Assembly (NCBI RefSeq): GCF_004770745.1
Contig: NZ_RQGD01000035.1
Span: forward strand, 62,001-126,000
DNA: 64,000 nt
Direction of reading: 5' to 3'
Origin: Leptospira ognonensis
GTDB taxonomy: Bacteria > Spirochaetota > Leptospiria > Leptospirales > Leptospiraceae
Part shown: piece by piece, positions 27,092 through 35,926 of the stretch
Numbering within the stretch: position 1 is the stretch's first letter
How the letters are laid out: every line of letters begins with the position of its first letter
Program-made: the position numbers and the translations under genes
The notes under the pieces: model-generated
The model's database searches: none
The model's input: only the letters and a program-made list of their open reading frames with translations
What the model was told of the DNA's origin: nothing

Positions 27092-28866
27092 GGCAAATCT
27101 CTTTGTTCTTTAATCTCGAAATATTTAAAATCCAAGCCTTGGTATCGGTATTGTTTATTGTCCAGTGCCAACCAATCCAGAATATCAGGTTCCGGACTTT
27201 ACAGGTTCCCGAAGCACCTTCCCTGCTTCAGATTGAAGGAGCAGCAGAAAAAAGAGAGAGATTTGAATTTACGGGAAAAGAATTTGTAATCGCGACAGAC
27301 CATCCTCTTGCCTCTAGTGCTGGACTTTATGCCTGGAAGGCAGGCGGGAACGTCGTTGATGCCTTTGTGGCTGCCAGTTTTGTTGTTTCGATTGTAAGAC
27401 CGCACTCCACGGGACTTCTGGGAGGTGGATTTGCTGTTATCAATCTCGATCAGGGCAAAACCAAACGAGCCTTTGATTTTAGAGAACGAGCTCCGATCGC
27501 AGGAAGGAAAGAAGCTTACGTTGATAACGAAGGAAAACCAATTCCTGGAAAAACTGTCAATGGTCCATTTAGTGCAGCGACTCCAGGAATGATTCCGGGA
27601 CTTCTATTACTGCAAAAACGATATGGACGCTTACCTCTTGCTAAAGTTTTGGAACCTTCCATTCAAATTGCCAAATCAGGATTTGCCATTTATGGTGATT
27701 TAGCGCGTGTTATTAAGTCTAATTGGGAATTAATGAATCCGGAGATGAAGGAAATATTTGGAAAGGAAGGTCGTCCTTTATTAGAAGGAGAACCATTAGT
27801 CCAAATTGACTTATCTACAGTTCTTGAAAGGTTAGCACTTCTTGAGGAGATGGAGATCAGAGAGGGACAAACCGCTGAAAAAATCGCAAAATTTTACGTA
27901 CCTTATCAGGAGCACATTCGCCTTCAGGATTTAAAAAATTATAAAGTCAATGAATCCGAGCCTATTGTCGGTTATGCCTTTGGAAAAAAAATCATAACGA
28001 TGCCGCCTCCTTCCTCGGCAGTTCACCTACTTACGATTTTCCAATTATTAGCAGAATTGCAAAACAGAAAAAGTCTTCCAACCGGTGAAGTTGGTGAGAT
28101 CATTCGATTAACTGAATCCATGCGGGTCGGATATAGGGATCGTGCCGAATTAGGTGGAGATCCGAAATTTACAAAAATAGATGTTCAATCACTTCTCTCA
28201 CAAGTTTATATTAAAACCGAAGCAAACGCAATCGAGAGAAAGATTGTTTCTGGTGCTTGGACATCTACAATCGGAGACTTAAAAACTGAATCTTATAATA
28301 CAACTCACATCTCCGTAATGGACAAGGATGGAAATGCTGTTTCTAGTACACAGTCCATAAATGGGAGTCTCGGTGCGAAAATTGTTGTTCCCGGAACGGG
28401 ACTCATTCTAAACAATACCATGGATGATTTTGCCGTTGCGCCAGGATTTCCAAATATCTACGGGCTTTTGGGTTCTAACGCAAATGCGATTGAGCCAGGA
28501 AAAACACCTTTGTCAAGTATGTCACCCATGATCTTGTTAGACGATTCGGGAAAAAGTGAAATCGCCATCGGAGCTCCTGGGGGATCTCAAATTCCAACAA
28601 CGATCTTAAATACTTTATACCAATATAAAACCAAAGGTCTTTCGCTTTACGAAAGTGCCTCTCATCCTAGATACCACCACCAGTACCAACCAGATATTTT
28701 ATTTGTAGAACCAGAGGCAAAAGTCCGATTTCCTCTGACAGAACTCCCATTTTATCAAGTCCAATATGTTAGGCATAGGGCAAAAGTTTTTGCTGTCGCT
28801 CGGGAAAAAGATGAGTTGATCGGCGTTTCCGACCCGCGTGGAGAGGGCGTGCCCCTTGGTTTTTAA
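27088..28866 (+). CDS. ggt: Gamma-glutamyltransferase, probable lipoprotein
   Basis: 592 residues. It cleaves the gamma-glutamyl bond of glutathione outside the cytosol. The N-terminus has a hydrophobic stretch ending VLFIVQC, which could be a spirochetal lipobox. The enzyme core begins VIATDHPLASSAGLYAWKAG; FRERAPIAG, the autocleavage threonine in YNTTHISVMDKDGNAVSSTQ and GAPGGSQIPTTILNT match known GGT, with the small subunit starting at that Thr (about residue 412). It is joined to sufT by an ATGA overlap and to gshA by 6 bases. Confidence 0.93.
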   Translation: MRQISLFFNLEIFKIQALVSVLFIVQCQPIQNIRFRTLQVPEAPSLLQIEGAAEKRERFEFTGKEFVIATDHPLASSAGLYAWKAGGNVVDAFVAASFVVSIVRPHSTGLLGGGFAVINLDQGKTKRAFDFRERAPIAGRKEAYVDNEGKPIPGKTVNGPFSAATPGMIPGLLLLQKRYGRLPLAKVLEPSIQIAKSGFAIYGDLARVIKSNWELMNPEMKEIFGKEGRPLLEGEPLVQIDLSTVLERLALLEEMEIREGQTAEKIAKFYVPYQEHIRLQDLKNYKVNESEPIVGYAFGKKIITMPPPSSAVHLLTIFQLLAELQNRKSLPTGEVGEIIRLTESMRVGYRDRAELGGDPKFTKIDVQSLLSQVYIKTEANAIERKIVSGAWTSTIGDLKTESYNTTHISVMDKDGNAVSSTQSINGSLGAKIVVPGTGLILNNTMDDFAVAPGFPNIYGLLGSNANAIEPGKTPLSSMSPMILLDDSGKSEIAIGAPGGSQIPTTILNTLYQYKTKGLSLYESASHPRYHHQYQPDILFVEPEAKVRFPLTELPFYQVQYVRHRAKVFAVAREKDELIGVSDPRGEGVPLGF

Positions 28867-28872
28867 AAAAAT

Positions 28873-30474
28873 ATGAAACATAAAAAATTACTTTCTCGAA
28901 ATTATAAGAAAACTGCTAAAAATCTACTCACAACGTCAAGAGTTGATTGTTTACTTTCCGCCAAACATGGCTTAGAGAGGGAAGCATTACGCATTGATGA
29001 AAAGGGTCAGCTTTCCATGAAGGATCATCCTCTTAGTTTAGGCTCGAGTTTGATGCATCCGCTCATCAAAACTGATTTTGCAGAACCACAAATCGAATAT
29101 GCAACGAATGCATACAAAAAAATAGAAGATACAATTTTGGAGTTAACGGAATTGCATTCTTTTACCTTAAAGAAATTAAAAGATGAAACACTCTGGCCAT
29201 TTAGTATGCCCTGTCCATTGCCGTCAGAAGATGAAATTCCTGTTGGAAAGTATGGAACAAGTAAAGAAGGACGAAAAAAGACAATTTATCGAAAAGGACT
29301 AGGACATAGGTATGGAAAAAATATGCAGACCATCTCTGGTGTGCACTACAACATCTCCTTTGATAAATGCCTTCTTGCCACTGTGTCTGAAGTAAGATAT
29401 AAGAAACCTCTGGATAAATATACTCAATCTGAGATATATTTAGATACCATTCGTAATTTCAATCGGTTATCGCCCGTATTATTCTATCTGTTTGGTGCCT
29501 CGAGTCTGGTTGATGAATCGTTTTTAAAGAAAAAGAAGGGTTTAAAAAAAATTGCAAAGGGAACATGGAATGCAAAACATGCGACAACACTTCGACTTTC
29601 GAGTATTGGTTATACGAGTAAAGTCCAAGCAAAAGTCCCGATATCCGTTAATTCCTTACGCGAGTATTCTGGGTCAATGTGTGCCGCGGTTTCCAAATCT
29701 TATCCAGATTATAAAAAATACTCTGTCAAAAAAGAAGAGCAACTGAATGATCATTATTTGCAAATCGAGAATGAATATTATTCTCTAGTCAGACCGAAAC
29801 AAATTCCTGAAGCAGATGAAAGAGTGATCGATGCTTTGACACAAAGGGGGATCGAATATTTAGAAATTCGTCTTCTTGATGTTGATCCTTTTTCTCCGAT
29901 CGGTGTTGAGGAAAATGAACTGCGCTTTGTTCATTTGTTTCTTCTATACTGCCTTCTTGCAGATTCTCCTAAGGCAGATAAACTTGAGTTAAAGGATTGG
30001 AGGAAGAACCAGGACAAAATATCATGGTCGGGCCGAAATCCGAAAACACAGATTAAAGTATTTGGTGAGAAGTGGAAAGTGACAGACTTAGTTTATCAGG
30101 TATTAGTTGAATTGCAAGAAATTGCGGATTTATTAGATGAAAAGGATTCTGAAAATATTTATTTTTCCAAAGCTTGGGAAGCACAATGGGAGAAATGGAA
30201 CGACGAATCCTTGCTTCTATCCTCTCAAACAGAAATGGATCTAGTTGTGAATGGGATGGGATTTCAGGAATTTGGATTGAATCTGAGCAAAAGCCATGCC
30301 CAATATTTGAGAGACCTGCCGCTACCTCCTCAGAAAATGAATTTTTTTGAAGAACTCGCCAATCAGTCCTTATTCGAACAAAGACAAGTTGAATCTTTGG
30401 AAGGTTCAGATGAGAAAAAGAATCAAAAACCAATCGTTCTTGAACCGATTAAACTTTGTGCCGGAATTAATTAA
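28873..30474 (+). CDS. gshA: Glutamate-cysteine ligase, gamma-proteobacterial type
   Basis: 533 residues, comparable to the 518 of E. coli GshA. It makes gamma-glutamylcysteine. Key blocks are GLEREALRIDEKG, KTDFAEPQIEYATNAY, QTISGVHYNISF and EYLEIRLLDVDPFSPIGVEE, each matching the corresponding E. coli active-site segments. The stop TAA shares its last base with the ATG of the ATP-grasp gene (30472-30476). The neighbour supplies the second step, so a complete two-gene glutathione pathway is present. Confidence 0.93.
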   Translation: MKHKKLLSRNYKKTAKNLLTTSRVDCLLSAKHGLEREALRIDEKGQLSMKDHPLSLGSSLMHPLIKTDFAEPQIEYATNAYKKIEDTILELTELHSFTLKKLKDETLWPFSMPCPLPSEDEIPVGKYGTSKEGRKKTIYRKGLGHRYGKNMQTISGVHYNISFDKCLLATVSEVRYKKPLDKYTQSEIYLDTIRNFNRLSPVLFYLFGASSLVDESFLKKKKGLKKIAKGTWNAKHATTLRLSSIGYTSKVQAKVPISVNSLREYSGSMCAAVSKSYPDYKKYSVKKEEQLNDHYLQIENEYYSLVRPKQIPEADERVIDALTQRGIEYLEIRLLDVDPFSPIGVEENELRFVHLFLLYCLLADSPKADKLELKDWRKNQDKISWSGRNPKTQIKVFGEKWKVTDLVYQVLVELQEIADLLDEKDSENIYFSKAWEAQWEKWNDESLLLSSQTEMDLVVNGMGFQEFGLNLSKSHAQYLRDLPLPPQKMNFFEELANQSLFEQRQVESLEGSDEKKNQKPIVLEPIKLCAGIN

Positions 30475-31475
30475 TGTCGAATCTTGATTTGCCAAGGGGG
30501 TATGAGGATCTAGAAATTTCAACTCAGATCATCCTCCGAGAAGCATTCGCTCTTGGGATCGAAGTTGAAATCATTGATCGTAAAGAAAATTTTTTAAGAT
30601 TAAAAAAGGGAAATCACCAAGAGTTTGTAAAGGAAGCTTCTAAAACCAGGCTCGATAGTCTCATGACTTATTTGGTTATGGAAAATAAAATAGCCTCTAA
30701 ACTCGTTTTACTTGAACACGGAATACGGGTGCCGCAAGGAAAGAGTTTTTCGAACATCGATGCTGCATTGGAAAATTTTCATCTTTTTGAAGATATGAAA
30801 AAGGTAATCAAACCTGCGACGACCAATTTTGGAATTGGGATCGGAATCATGGAGGCTGGAGAATCCCTTCAAATTTTTGAAAATCACCTAAAAGTAGCAT
30901 TTTCTTTTTCGACTTCGGTGATAGTAGAGGAATTTATTGAGGGACCCGAATACCGTTTTCTAGTGTTAGGAGATGAAGTTGTTGCCGTTTGCAATCGTGT
31001 TCCCGCCAATGTTAAAGGAGATGGAAAGTCAACGATCAAGCAGTTGGTAGAAAGTAAAAACCAAGATCCGAGAAGGGGAGAAGGGCACAAAACTCCTTTG
31101 GAAAAAATCCAAATTTCGGATATCGAGAAACAGATCCTCCTGCAACAGGGATTAACGATTGAGAGCATTGCTCCTATAGGACAGGTCGTTTATTTACGAA
31201 AGAATTCTAATATTTCCACAGGGGGAGATTCATTAGACAAGACAGAGTTTGTCCATCCCGAGTTTAAGGAAATTGCATTGAGAAGTGCACGCGCTGCCGG
31301 TGCGGTCATTTGCGGGATTGATATCATTTCAACACAAATTGAAAAAAAACCAGATCCTAAATTTTATGCGATTTTGGAAATTAATTTCAATCCTGTATTG
31401 TATATCCATGAGTTCCCATATGAGGGAACTCCACGCCGCGTCGGAAAAAAGATTTTACAACTTCTTGGATTTTGA
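30474..31475 (+). CDS. ATP-grasp glutathione synthetase, GshF C-terminal-domain type
   Basis: 333 residues. The sequence matches the ATP-grasp half of bifunctional GshF: VIKPATTNFGIGIGI, VEEFIEGPEYRFLVLGDEVV, VCNRVPANVKGDGKSTIKQL, DPRRGEGHKTPLEKI and the metal-binding LEINFNPVLYIHEFP. It would add glycine to gamma-glutamylcysteine. Here it is a free-standing protein next to a separate gshA, a split arrangement of the GshF module. It overlaps gshA by one base and ends two bases from the convergent glutaredoxin gene. Confidence 0.85.
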   Translation: MSNLDLPRGYEDLEISTQIILREAFALGIEVEIIDRKENFLRLKKGNHQEFVKEASKTRLDSLMTYLVMENKIASKLVLLEHGIRVPQGKSFSNIDAALENFHLFEDMKKVIKPATTNFGIGIGIMEAGESLQIFENHLKVAFSFSTSVIVEEFIEGPEYRFLVLGDEVVAVCNRVPANVKGDGKSTIKQLVESKNQDPRRGEGHKTPLEKIQISDIEKQILLQQGLTIESIAPIGQVVYLRKNSNISTGGDSLDKTEFVHPEFKEIALRSARAAGAVICGIDIISTQIEKKPDPKFYAILEINFNPVLYIHEFPYEGTPRRVGKKILQLLGF

Positions 31476-31477
31476 AT

Positions 31478-31720
31478 TTAAGAAAATTTATTTTCCAGAT
31501 AGTGAATGATATCCGCCGACTCATACATTTTCACATCTCCATCGACCATAAACGGAACTTGAGATTGGCCTCCAAGTCGGACAACTTCTTCTCGACCTGG
31601 TGATCCTCGTAATGCCTCTACTAATTTATAATCTTTTCCAACTTTTAGACCCAATGCCTCGAGTGCACTTAACACTCGATAGCAGTAGGGACAACCAAAA
31701 TAATGATAAATCTTTATCAT
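31478..31720 (-). CDS. Glutaredoxin-like protein, CPYC active site
   Basis: 80 residues. The protein starts MIKIYHYFGCPYCYRVLSAL with the CPYC dithiol pair, then LGGQSQVPFMVDGDVKMYES with the cis-proline of the thioredoxin fold and the SADIIHYL helix typical of glutaredoxins and GST N-domains. It reduces disulfides or glutathione adducts. The ATG at 31720 is chosen over upstream in-frame codons that overlap grxD. It ends the minus-strand run, 2 bases from the convergent ligase gene. Confidence 0.85.
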   Translation of the reverse strand: MIKIYHYFGCPYCYRVLSALEALGLKVGKDYKLVEALRGSPGREEVVRLGGQSQVPFMVDGDVKMYESADIIHYLENKFS

Positions 31721-31724
31721 GGAT

Positions 31725-32039
31725 TTAGGAACCGATTTTTTTTTGTAACTCTCCAGAGTTCGCCATCTGAACCGTGATGTCATGACCACCAATAAATTCA
31801 CCATTTACATAAAGTTGTGGGATGGTCGGCCAGTTTGTAAATTCTTTGATCCCTTCTCTGATATTCATATCTGAGAGAACATTGAACGATCCAAACGGAA
31901 TATTCAGTTTCCTTAATGTACTGACAACACCAGCCGAAAAACCGCATTGCGGCTGGTCTGGGGTTCCCTTCATAAATAAGAAAACGGCACTCGATTTAAT
32001 TAAATCCTCGATTTTTGTTTTTACGATTTCTTCCATCAT
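31725..32039 (-). CDS. grxD: Monothiol glutaredoxin GrxD
   Basis: 104 residues. The active site reads CGFS (QPQCGFSAGVVSTL), the monothiol form that binds a bridging [2Fe-2S] cluster with glutathione. FMKGTPDQPQCGFS, NWPTIPQLYVNGEFIGGHDI and the TIPQ cis-proline loop are diagnostic. GrxD/Grx4 delivers clusters and works with BolA. The ATG overlaps the bolA stop (ATGA, 32036-32039), so the pair is translationally coupled. Confidence 0.96.
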   Translation of the reverse strand: MMEEIVKTKIEDLIKSSAVFLFMKGTPDQPQCGFSAGVVSTLRKLNIPFGSFNVLSDMNIREGIKEFTNWPTIPQLYVNGEFIGGHDITVQMANSGELQKKIGS

Positions 32040-32260
32040 TCACTCCTTGTTTCTAATGCTAATGCATGTATTTCTTCTTTCAACTCGTCTTTTAGTGTGG
32101 CGTAAACCATCCTATGTTGTTCAATCAAAGACTTTCCAGCAAATTCGCTATATGTGACGACCGCTTTTATATGAACTCCATCTTGATAAGGATCGAGTAT
32201 TTCCACTTTCGAACCAGGCAGTCCGTTTTCTATTTTTTTTTGAATTTCGGGAATGGTCAT
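32036..32260 (-). CDS. BolA family protein, IbaG-like
   Basis: 74 residues. A BolA fold is supported by PGSKVEILDPYQDGVHIKAV and the helix EFAGKSLIEQHRMVYATLKD, where the conserved histidine is the partner ligand for the Grx [2Fe-2S] cluster, and the C-terminal EIHALALETRS. The DGVH-x-K sequence resembles the short YrbA/IbaG branch. It is coupled to grxD by a 4-base overlap and follows the GST gene by 2 bases. Confidence 0.92.
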   Translation of the reverse strand: MTIPEIQKKIENGLPGSKVEILDPYQDGVHIKAVVTYSEFAGKSLIEQHRMVYATLKDELKEEIHALALETRSE

Positions 32261-32262
32261 TT

Positions 32263-32937
32263 TTAAAGGATACCTGCTAAATAGGATTTATGGTCTTTGA
32301 TGTATTGTATGTATCCTGCTTCCACTTCCGGCAGAACAGAGTTTATTACGGAGGGTCTTGATAGAAGTGTCTTTGCCCAAAGTGCAACCTTTGGCATATT
32401 TTCATACAACATACTGAATTCATTGCGAGCATGGATCAAGAATTCCAAGCGCATGAAGAACGGAGCATACGATGTATCTACCAGACAAAACGTATTTCCC
32501 GAAAAATAAAGTTCCGCGCCATTTGCTTCCGGAAGTTCGTTTTCCAGGAGAGCAAATTTATTTTTGATATCGTTATATTTTTTTGAATATTCAACTTCTT
32601 CTTTAGCGAGTGTTAGCACATACTGATCCGATAGCAGAGTGCTTGCAAATTCCATCCAGGATCGATGTTTTGCTTTTTTTAATGGATCTGAGGGATGTAA
32701 ACTCGGAGGATTGGTCTCGTTTAAATACTCGTTGATCACTGCCGATTCAAACAAAACTTCATTTCCGATTTGCAAAACGGGAACTCTTCCGAGAGGAGAA
32801 ATCTTTAAAAACCAGTCTGGTTTGTTTGCTAGATCGATATACGCAATGTCAAAACTGACATTTTTTTCTTTCAGTGTGATCACAGATCTTTGAACATACG
32901 GGCATAATTTAAAGCTGATTAATTTTGGTTTGTTCAT
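32263..32937 (-). CDS. Glutathione S-transferase family protein
   Basis: 224 residues. An N-terminal thioredoxin fold begins LISFKLCPYVQRSVITLKEK, with CPYVQR in the position of the omega/GSTZ-like active site, then ISPLGRVPVLQIGNEVLFES (cis-proline and the Glu-Ser pair for glutathione). The C-terminal all-helical domain follows. It likely conjugates or deglutathionylates substrates in the cytosol. It lies between two bolA genes, 1 base from one and 2 from the other. Confidence 0.88.
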   Translation of the reverse strand: MNKPKLISFKLCPYVQRSVITLKEKNVSFDIAYIDLANKPDWFLKISPLGRVPVLQIGNEVLFESAVINEYLNETNPPSLHPSDPLKKAKHRSWMEFASTLLSDQYVLTLAKEEVEYSKKYNDIKNKFALLENELPEANGAELYFSGNTFCLVDTSYAPFFMRLEFLIHARNEFSMLYENMPKVALWAKTLLSRPSVINSVLPEVEAGYIQYIKDHKSYLAGIL

Positions 32938-32938
32938 T

Positions 32939-33205
32939 TTAATCCTTAGACTCGATTTCTAAAGCGTGCAGACCATTTTTTAATTCTGCTGCGAGCAAGC
33001 TATAGATTTTCCGATGCTGTTCTACAAGGGGAAGATCTTTAAAAAGTGGAGAGGAAATTTTTATCTGGAAATGTGTCTCTCCGCTGGGAGAAGAGCCAAT
33101 ATGACCTGCATGCCGATTCGAATCATCAATGACGAGGAGCTCAGACGGTGTGAGCGCCTGTTCGAGAATTTGATAGATGCGCTCTTTTCTAGTTTCTAAT
33201 TCCAT
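32939..33205 (-). CDS. bolA: BolA family protein, BolA1-like
   Basis: 88 residues. The BolA signature PSELLVIDDSNRHAGHIGSS with the conserved DxSxxHxGH, the FQIKISSPLFKDLPLVEQHR helix and LKNGLHALEIESKD are present. Compared with the second copy downstream it has the BolA1-type H-A-G-H loop. It overlaps the 3' end of the permease gene by 17 bases. Two different BolA paralogues in one run is notable. Confidence 0.92.
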   Translation of the reverse strand: MELETRKERIYQILEQALTPSELLVIDDSNRHAGHIGSSPSGETHFQIKISSPLFKDLPLVEQHRKIYSLLAAELKNGLHALEIESKD

Positions 33206-33959
33206 AACCTGTTTGCATCAATCGGACGTTGATATAAAAGAGAAGGGCAGAAAGTAGGCTGAGTATGCCCAGTGAAAAATAGACATTCACATCACTCACT
33301 CCCAGAAATCCATATCGAAAGGCATTTACCATATAGAGTATGGGATTTCCATAGGATATGATTTGCCAAACCTCTGGTAAATTTTTGACCGAATAAAATA
33401 CCCCACCCAGATAGGTGAGTGGCGTCAGAATAAATGTCGGAATGATGGTTACATCATCAAATTTTTTAGCGAAGAGTGAATTCAAAAAACCGCCTAGAGA
33501 AAACAGTACGGAAGTGAGAAAGACGGTAATTAAAATCAGAAACCCATTATAGATCCTAAGCTTGGTAAAACAAAGCGAAGTTAAAGTCACTAAAAAACCT
33601 ACAGATAGCCCTCGGACAACACCGCCAAATGTATATCCCAGAACAATGGTATAAGGTGAAGTAGGCGAAACAAGAAGCTCCTCAATGTTTTTCTGCCACT
33701 TGGTTCCGAAAAAAGAGGATACTACATTTCCATACGCATTTGTGATCACGCTCATCATAATGAGTCCAGGCACAATGAATTCGATATAAGTGAAATCTCC
33801 AATCTTACCGATTTGCCTTCCTACCAGTTCTCCAAAGATTAAAAAATAGAGAGCCATGGTAATCACGGGAGGAATGAGCGTTTGTATCCAGATGCGAATG
33901 ATTCGGTTCCATTCTTTTCTAACAATGGTAAGAAGTGCGACTAAGTTTTGTTTTAACAT
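33189..33959 (-). CDS. ABC-2 type transporter permease
   Basis: 256 residues with about six membrane spans. It follows the ABC-2 pattern: an N-terminal helix, IWIQTLIPPVITMALYFLIF, GRQIGKIGDFTYIEFIVPGL, and the loop VSSFFGTKWQKNIEELLVSP typical of NodJ/DrrB-like permeases, then ILTPLTYLGGVFYSVKNLP. It pairs with the ATPase directly upstream (1-base overlap at 33959). The substrate is unknown; the family exports lipids, drugs or polysaccharides. Confidence 0.85.
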   Translation of the reverse strand: MLKQNLVALLTIVRKEWNRIIRIWIQTLIPPVITMALYFLIFGELVGRQIGKIGDFTYIEFIVPGLIMMSVITNAYGNVVSSFFGTKWQKNIEELLVSPTSPYTIVLGYTFGGVVRGLSVGFLVTLTSLCFTKLRIYNGFLILITVFLTSVLFSLGGFLNSLFAKKFDDVTIIPTFILTPLTYLGGVFYSVKNLPEVWQIISYGNPILYMVNAFRYGFLGVSDVNVYFSLGILSLLSALLFYINVRLMQTGYGIRN

Positions 33960-34894
33960 CAGGTTCCCTTTTTTTTGGTAAGGTTTAAGAAAAGCTCTTC
34001 GAGTCGATTGGATTTATTTCTCAAACTTGATACATTGATTTTAAGTTTTGAAAGTTCACTAAATAACTCATTGATTGATTGTTTTTTGCTGATTTGGACT
34101 TCTATCGTCTTTTCATCCGTCCATAGAAAATCAAATTTTTTGGAAACTGGCAATTTTTTCGGACTGTCTTTGACATCGATGATAAAGGTTTCCTTCGTAA
34201 GACTTACCAATAGCTTTTTCATGGAAGTATTTTCGACGATCTTTCCATGATTGATGATGGCAATGTTACGGCAGAGAGACTCAGCTTCTTCCAAATAATG
34301 TGTTGTGAGAATGATGGTTTTTCCTTTCTCATTTAGATCCGATAAAAATTCCCACATGGACCTTCTAATTTCAATATCAACACCAGCCGTAGGTTCATCT
34401 AGAATTAGAATTTTCGGATCATGGACGAGAGCGCGAGCGATCATGAGTCGTCGTTTCATCCCACCAGATAGTTGGCCTGCCTGAGATTTTCGTTTGTCAA
34501 TCAGTGACAATTTTTCTAAATAATGGTCTACTTTTGCTAAGGCATCTTTTTTCGGAATTCCATAATAACCGGCTTGGTTGATCAAAATGTTTTCAACAGT
34601 TTCGAAGATTCCAAAGTTGAATTCCTGAGGGACGATTCCGAGAAAGGTCTTTGCAAGCTCTTGGTTTTTGTCTATGTCGACTCCACATATGGATACGGTT
34701 CCTTTCGATTTTGTGATCAATGAACTTAAGATGCCGATGGTTGTGGATTTTCCTGCACCGTTTGGTCCAAGCAGGGCAAAAAAATCTCCATGCTCGATTT
34801 GTAAGTCAATCGAATTTAAGGCTCTAACGCCGCTAGCGTATGTTTTTTCCAAACCTTGGATGTTGATGGCTAAATCTGAATTGTGATTGGGCAT
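33959..34894 (-). CDS. ABC transporter ATP-binding protein
   Basis: 311 residues. Walker A GPNGAGKSTTIGIL at about residue 40-53, Q loop IVPQEFNFGIFETVEN, signature LSGGMKRRLMIARALVHDP, Walker B ILILDEPTAGVD and switch His in LTTHYLEEAESL. The C-terminal 90 residues resemble the accessory domain of DrrA/YadG-type exporters. With the downstream permease it makes a complete exporter. Its ATG overlaps the trhO stop by one base. Confidence 0.9.
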   Translation of the reverse strand: MPNHNSDLAINIQGLEKTYASGVRALNSIDLQIEHGDFFALLGPNGAGKSTTIGILSSLITKSKGTVSICGVDIDKNQELAKTFLGIVPQEFNFGIFETVENILINQAGYYGIPKKDALAKVDHYLEKLSLIDKRKSQAGQLSGGMKRRLMIARALVHDPKILILDEPTAGVDIEIRRSMWEFLSDLNEKGKTIILTTHYLEEAESLCRNIAIINHGKIVENTSMKKLLVSLTKETFIIDVKDSPKKLPVSKKFDFLWTDEKTIEVQISKKQSINELFSELSKLKINVSSLRNKSNRLEELFLNLTKKKGT

Positions 34895-35925
34895 TATCTT
34901 CCTACGTGTTTTCTCGTTAAATGATGAGTTTCATATTCGTGGTGTCTTCCTTCCTTTCTGAGCTTTCTTTGCTCTTCAATCGGAAGGTGTATGAAGTCAA
35001 GACAGCGCTCCGAACAACAATTTTCCATTTTTTCTTGGCAGGACTCGCACTGAACAAACAGAACATGGCAACCAAGATTTGCGCAATTAGTATGCCTGTC
35101 CGATGGATTTCCGCATTGGTAACACACTGTCAATATATCGTCTGTTACTTTTTCACCTAACCTGTCATCGAAGACGAAATTTTTACCTTTAAATTTGGAA
35201 CTCAAGCCATTTTCTTTTATGGCCTTTGCGTAGGATATAATCCCGCCTTGCAACTGATGGACTTTTTTGAACCCTTTATGTTTTAAATAGGCGCTCGCCT
35301 TTTCGCAACGAATGCCACCCGTACAGTAAAGGAGTATTTTTTTATCTTCCTTTCCTGCTAATATTTCTTCTACCATTGGCAATTCTTCACGAAAGGTGCC
35401 GGCATCTGGACAGATGGCATTCTCGAAATGTCCCACTTCAGATTCATAATTATTCCGTAAATCTACTATGACAACTTCTGGTTCGGTTAAAGCCTGATGG
35501 AATTCTAAAGGACTGAGATGAGTTCCCACATCGCTTGCATCAAAGGTATCATCCTTTAGCCCATCAGCGACTACTTTCGATCTGACCTTTACTTTCAATT
35601 TTAAAAAGGATTCCTTTTTGTTTTCCACTGCATCGTTAAAGAATACGTTTTTTAGCTCCCGATGCGAGTCGATGGAGTTTCTGAAACTTTGGTATTCATC
35701 TGTCGGAATGGACACTTGGGCATTGATCCCTTCCTGTGCAATATAGATCCGTCCGAGTGTTCCCAGCGGAAACAGAGTTTCATAGAGCATGTCACGAAAT
35801 TCTCTCGGATTTTCGATTTTTACATAACGATAAAAAGAGAGGACTTGTCTTTCTCTCGGATCACTTAACACTTGCTTTAGTAAGGTATCTTTGTCGTATT
35901 TGTTGAATAGAAGGATTTTTTTCAT
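34894..35925 (-). CDS. trhO: tRNA uridine-34 hydroxylase, rhodanese family TrhO
   Basis: 343 residues from ATG 35925, which follows the previous stop by one base. The N-terminal domain has YRYVKIENPREFRDML and GTLGRIYIAQEGINAQVSIP; the central rhodanese domain has VVIVDLRNNYESEVGHFENA and the catalytic loop YCTGGIRCEKASAYLKHKGF. A C-terminal cysteine-rich part (CYQCGNPSDRHTNCANLGCH, CESCQEKMENCCSERC) probably binds zinc. TrhO makes 5-hydroxyuridine at the tRNA wobble base. Confidence 0.9.
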   Translation of the reverse strand: MKKILLFNKYDKDTLLKQVLSDPRERQVLSFYRYVKIENPREFRDMLYETLFPLGTLGRIYIAQEGINAQVSIPTDEYQSFRNSIDSHRELKNVFFNDAVENKKESFLKLKVKVRSKVVADGLKDDTFDASDVGTHLSPLEFHQALTEPEVVIVDLRNNYESEVGHFENAICPDAGTFREELPMVEEILAGKEDKKILLYCTGGIRCEKASAYLKHKGFKKVHQLQGGIISYAKAIKENGLSSKFKGKNFVFDDRLGEKVTDDILTVCYQCGNPSDRHTNCANLGCHVLFVQCESCQEKMENCCSERCLDFIHLPIEEQRKLRKEGRHHEYETHHLTRKHVGR

Positions 35926-35926
35926 T

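Noticed and set aside
31822..32157. Plus-strand frame opposite grxD and bolA
   Set aside because: Shadow of two well-recognised genes; no family likeness or ribosome binding site.
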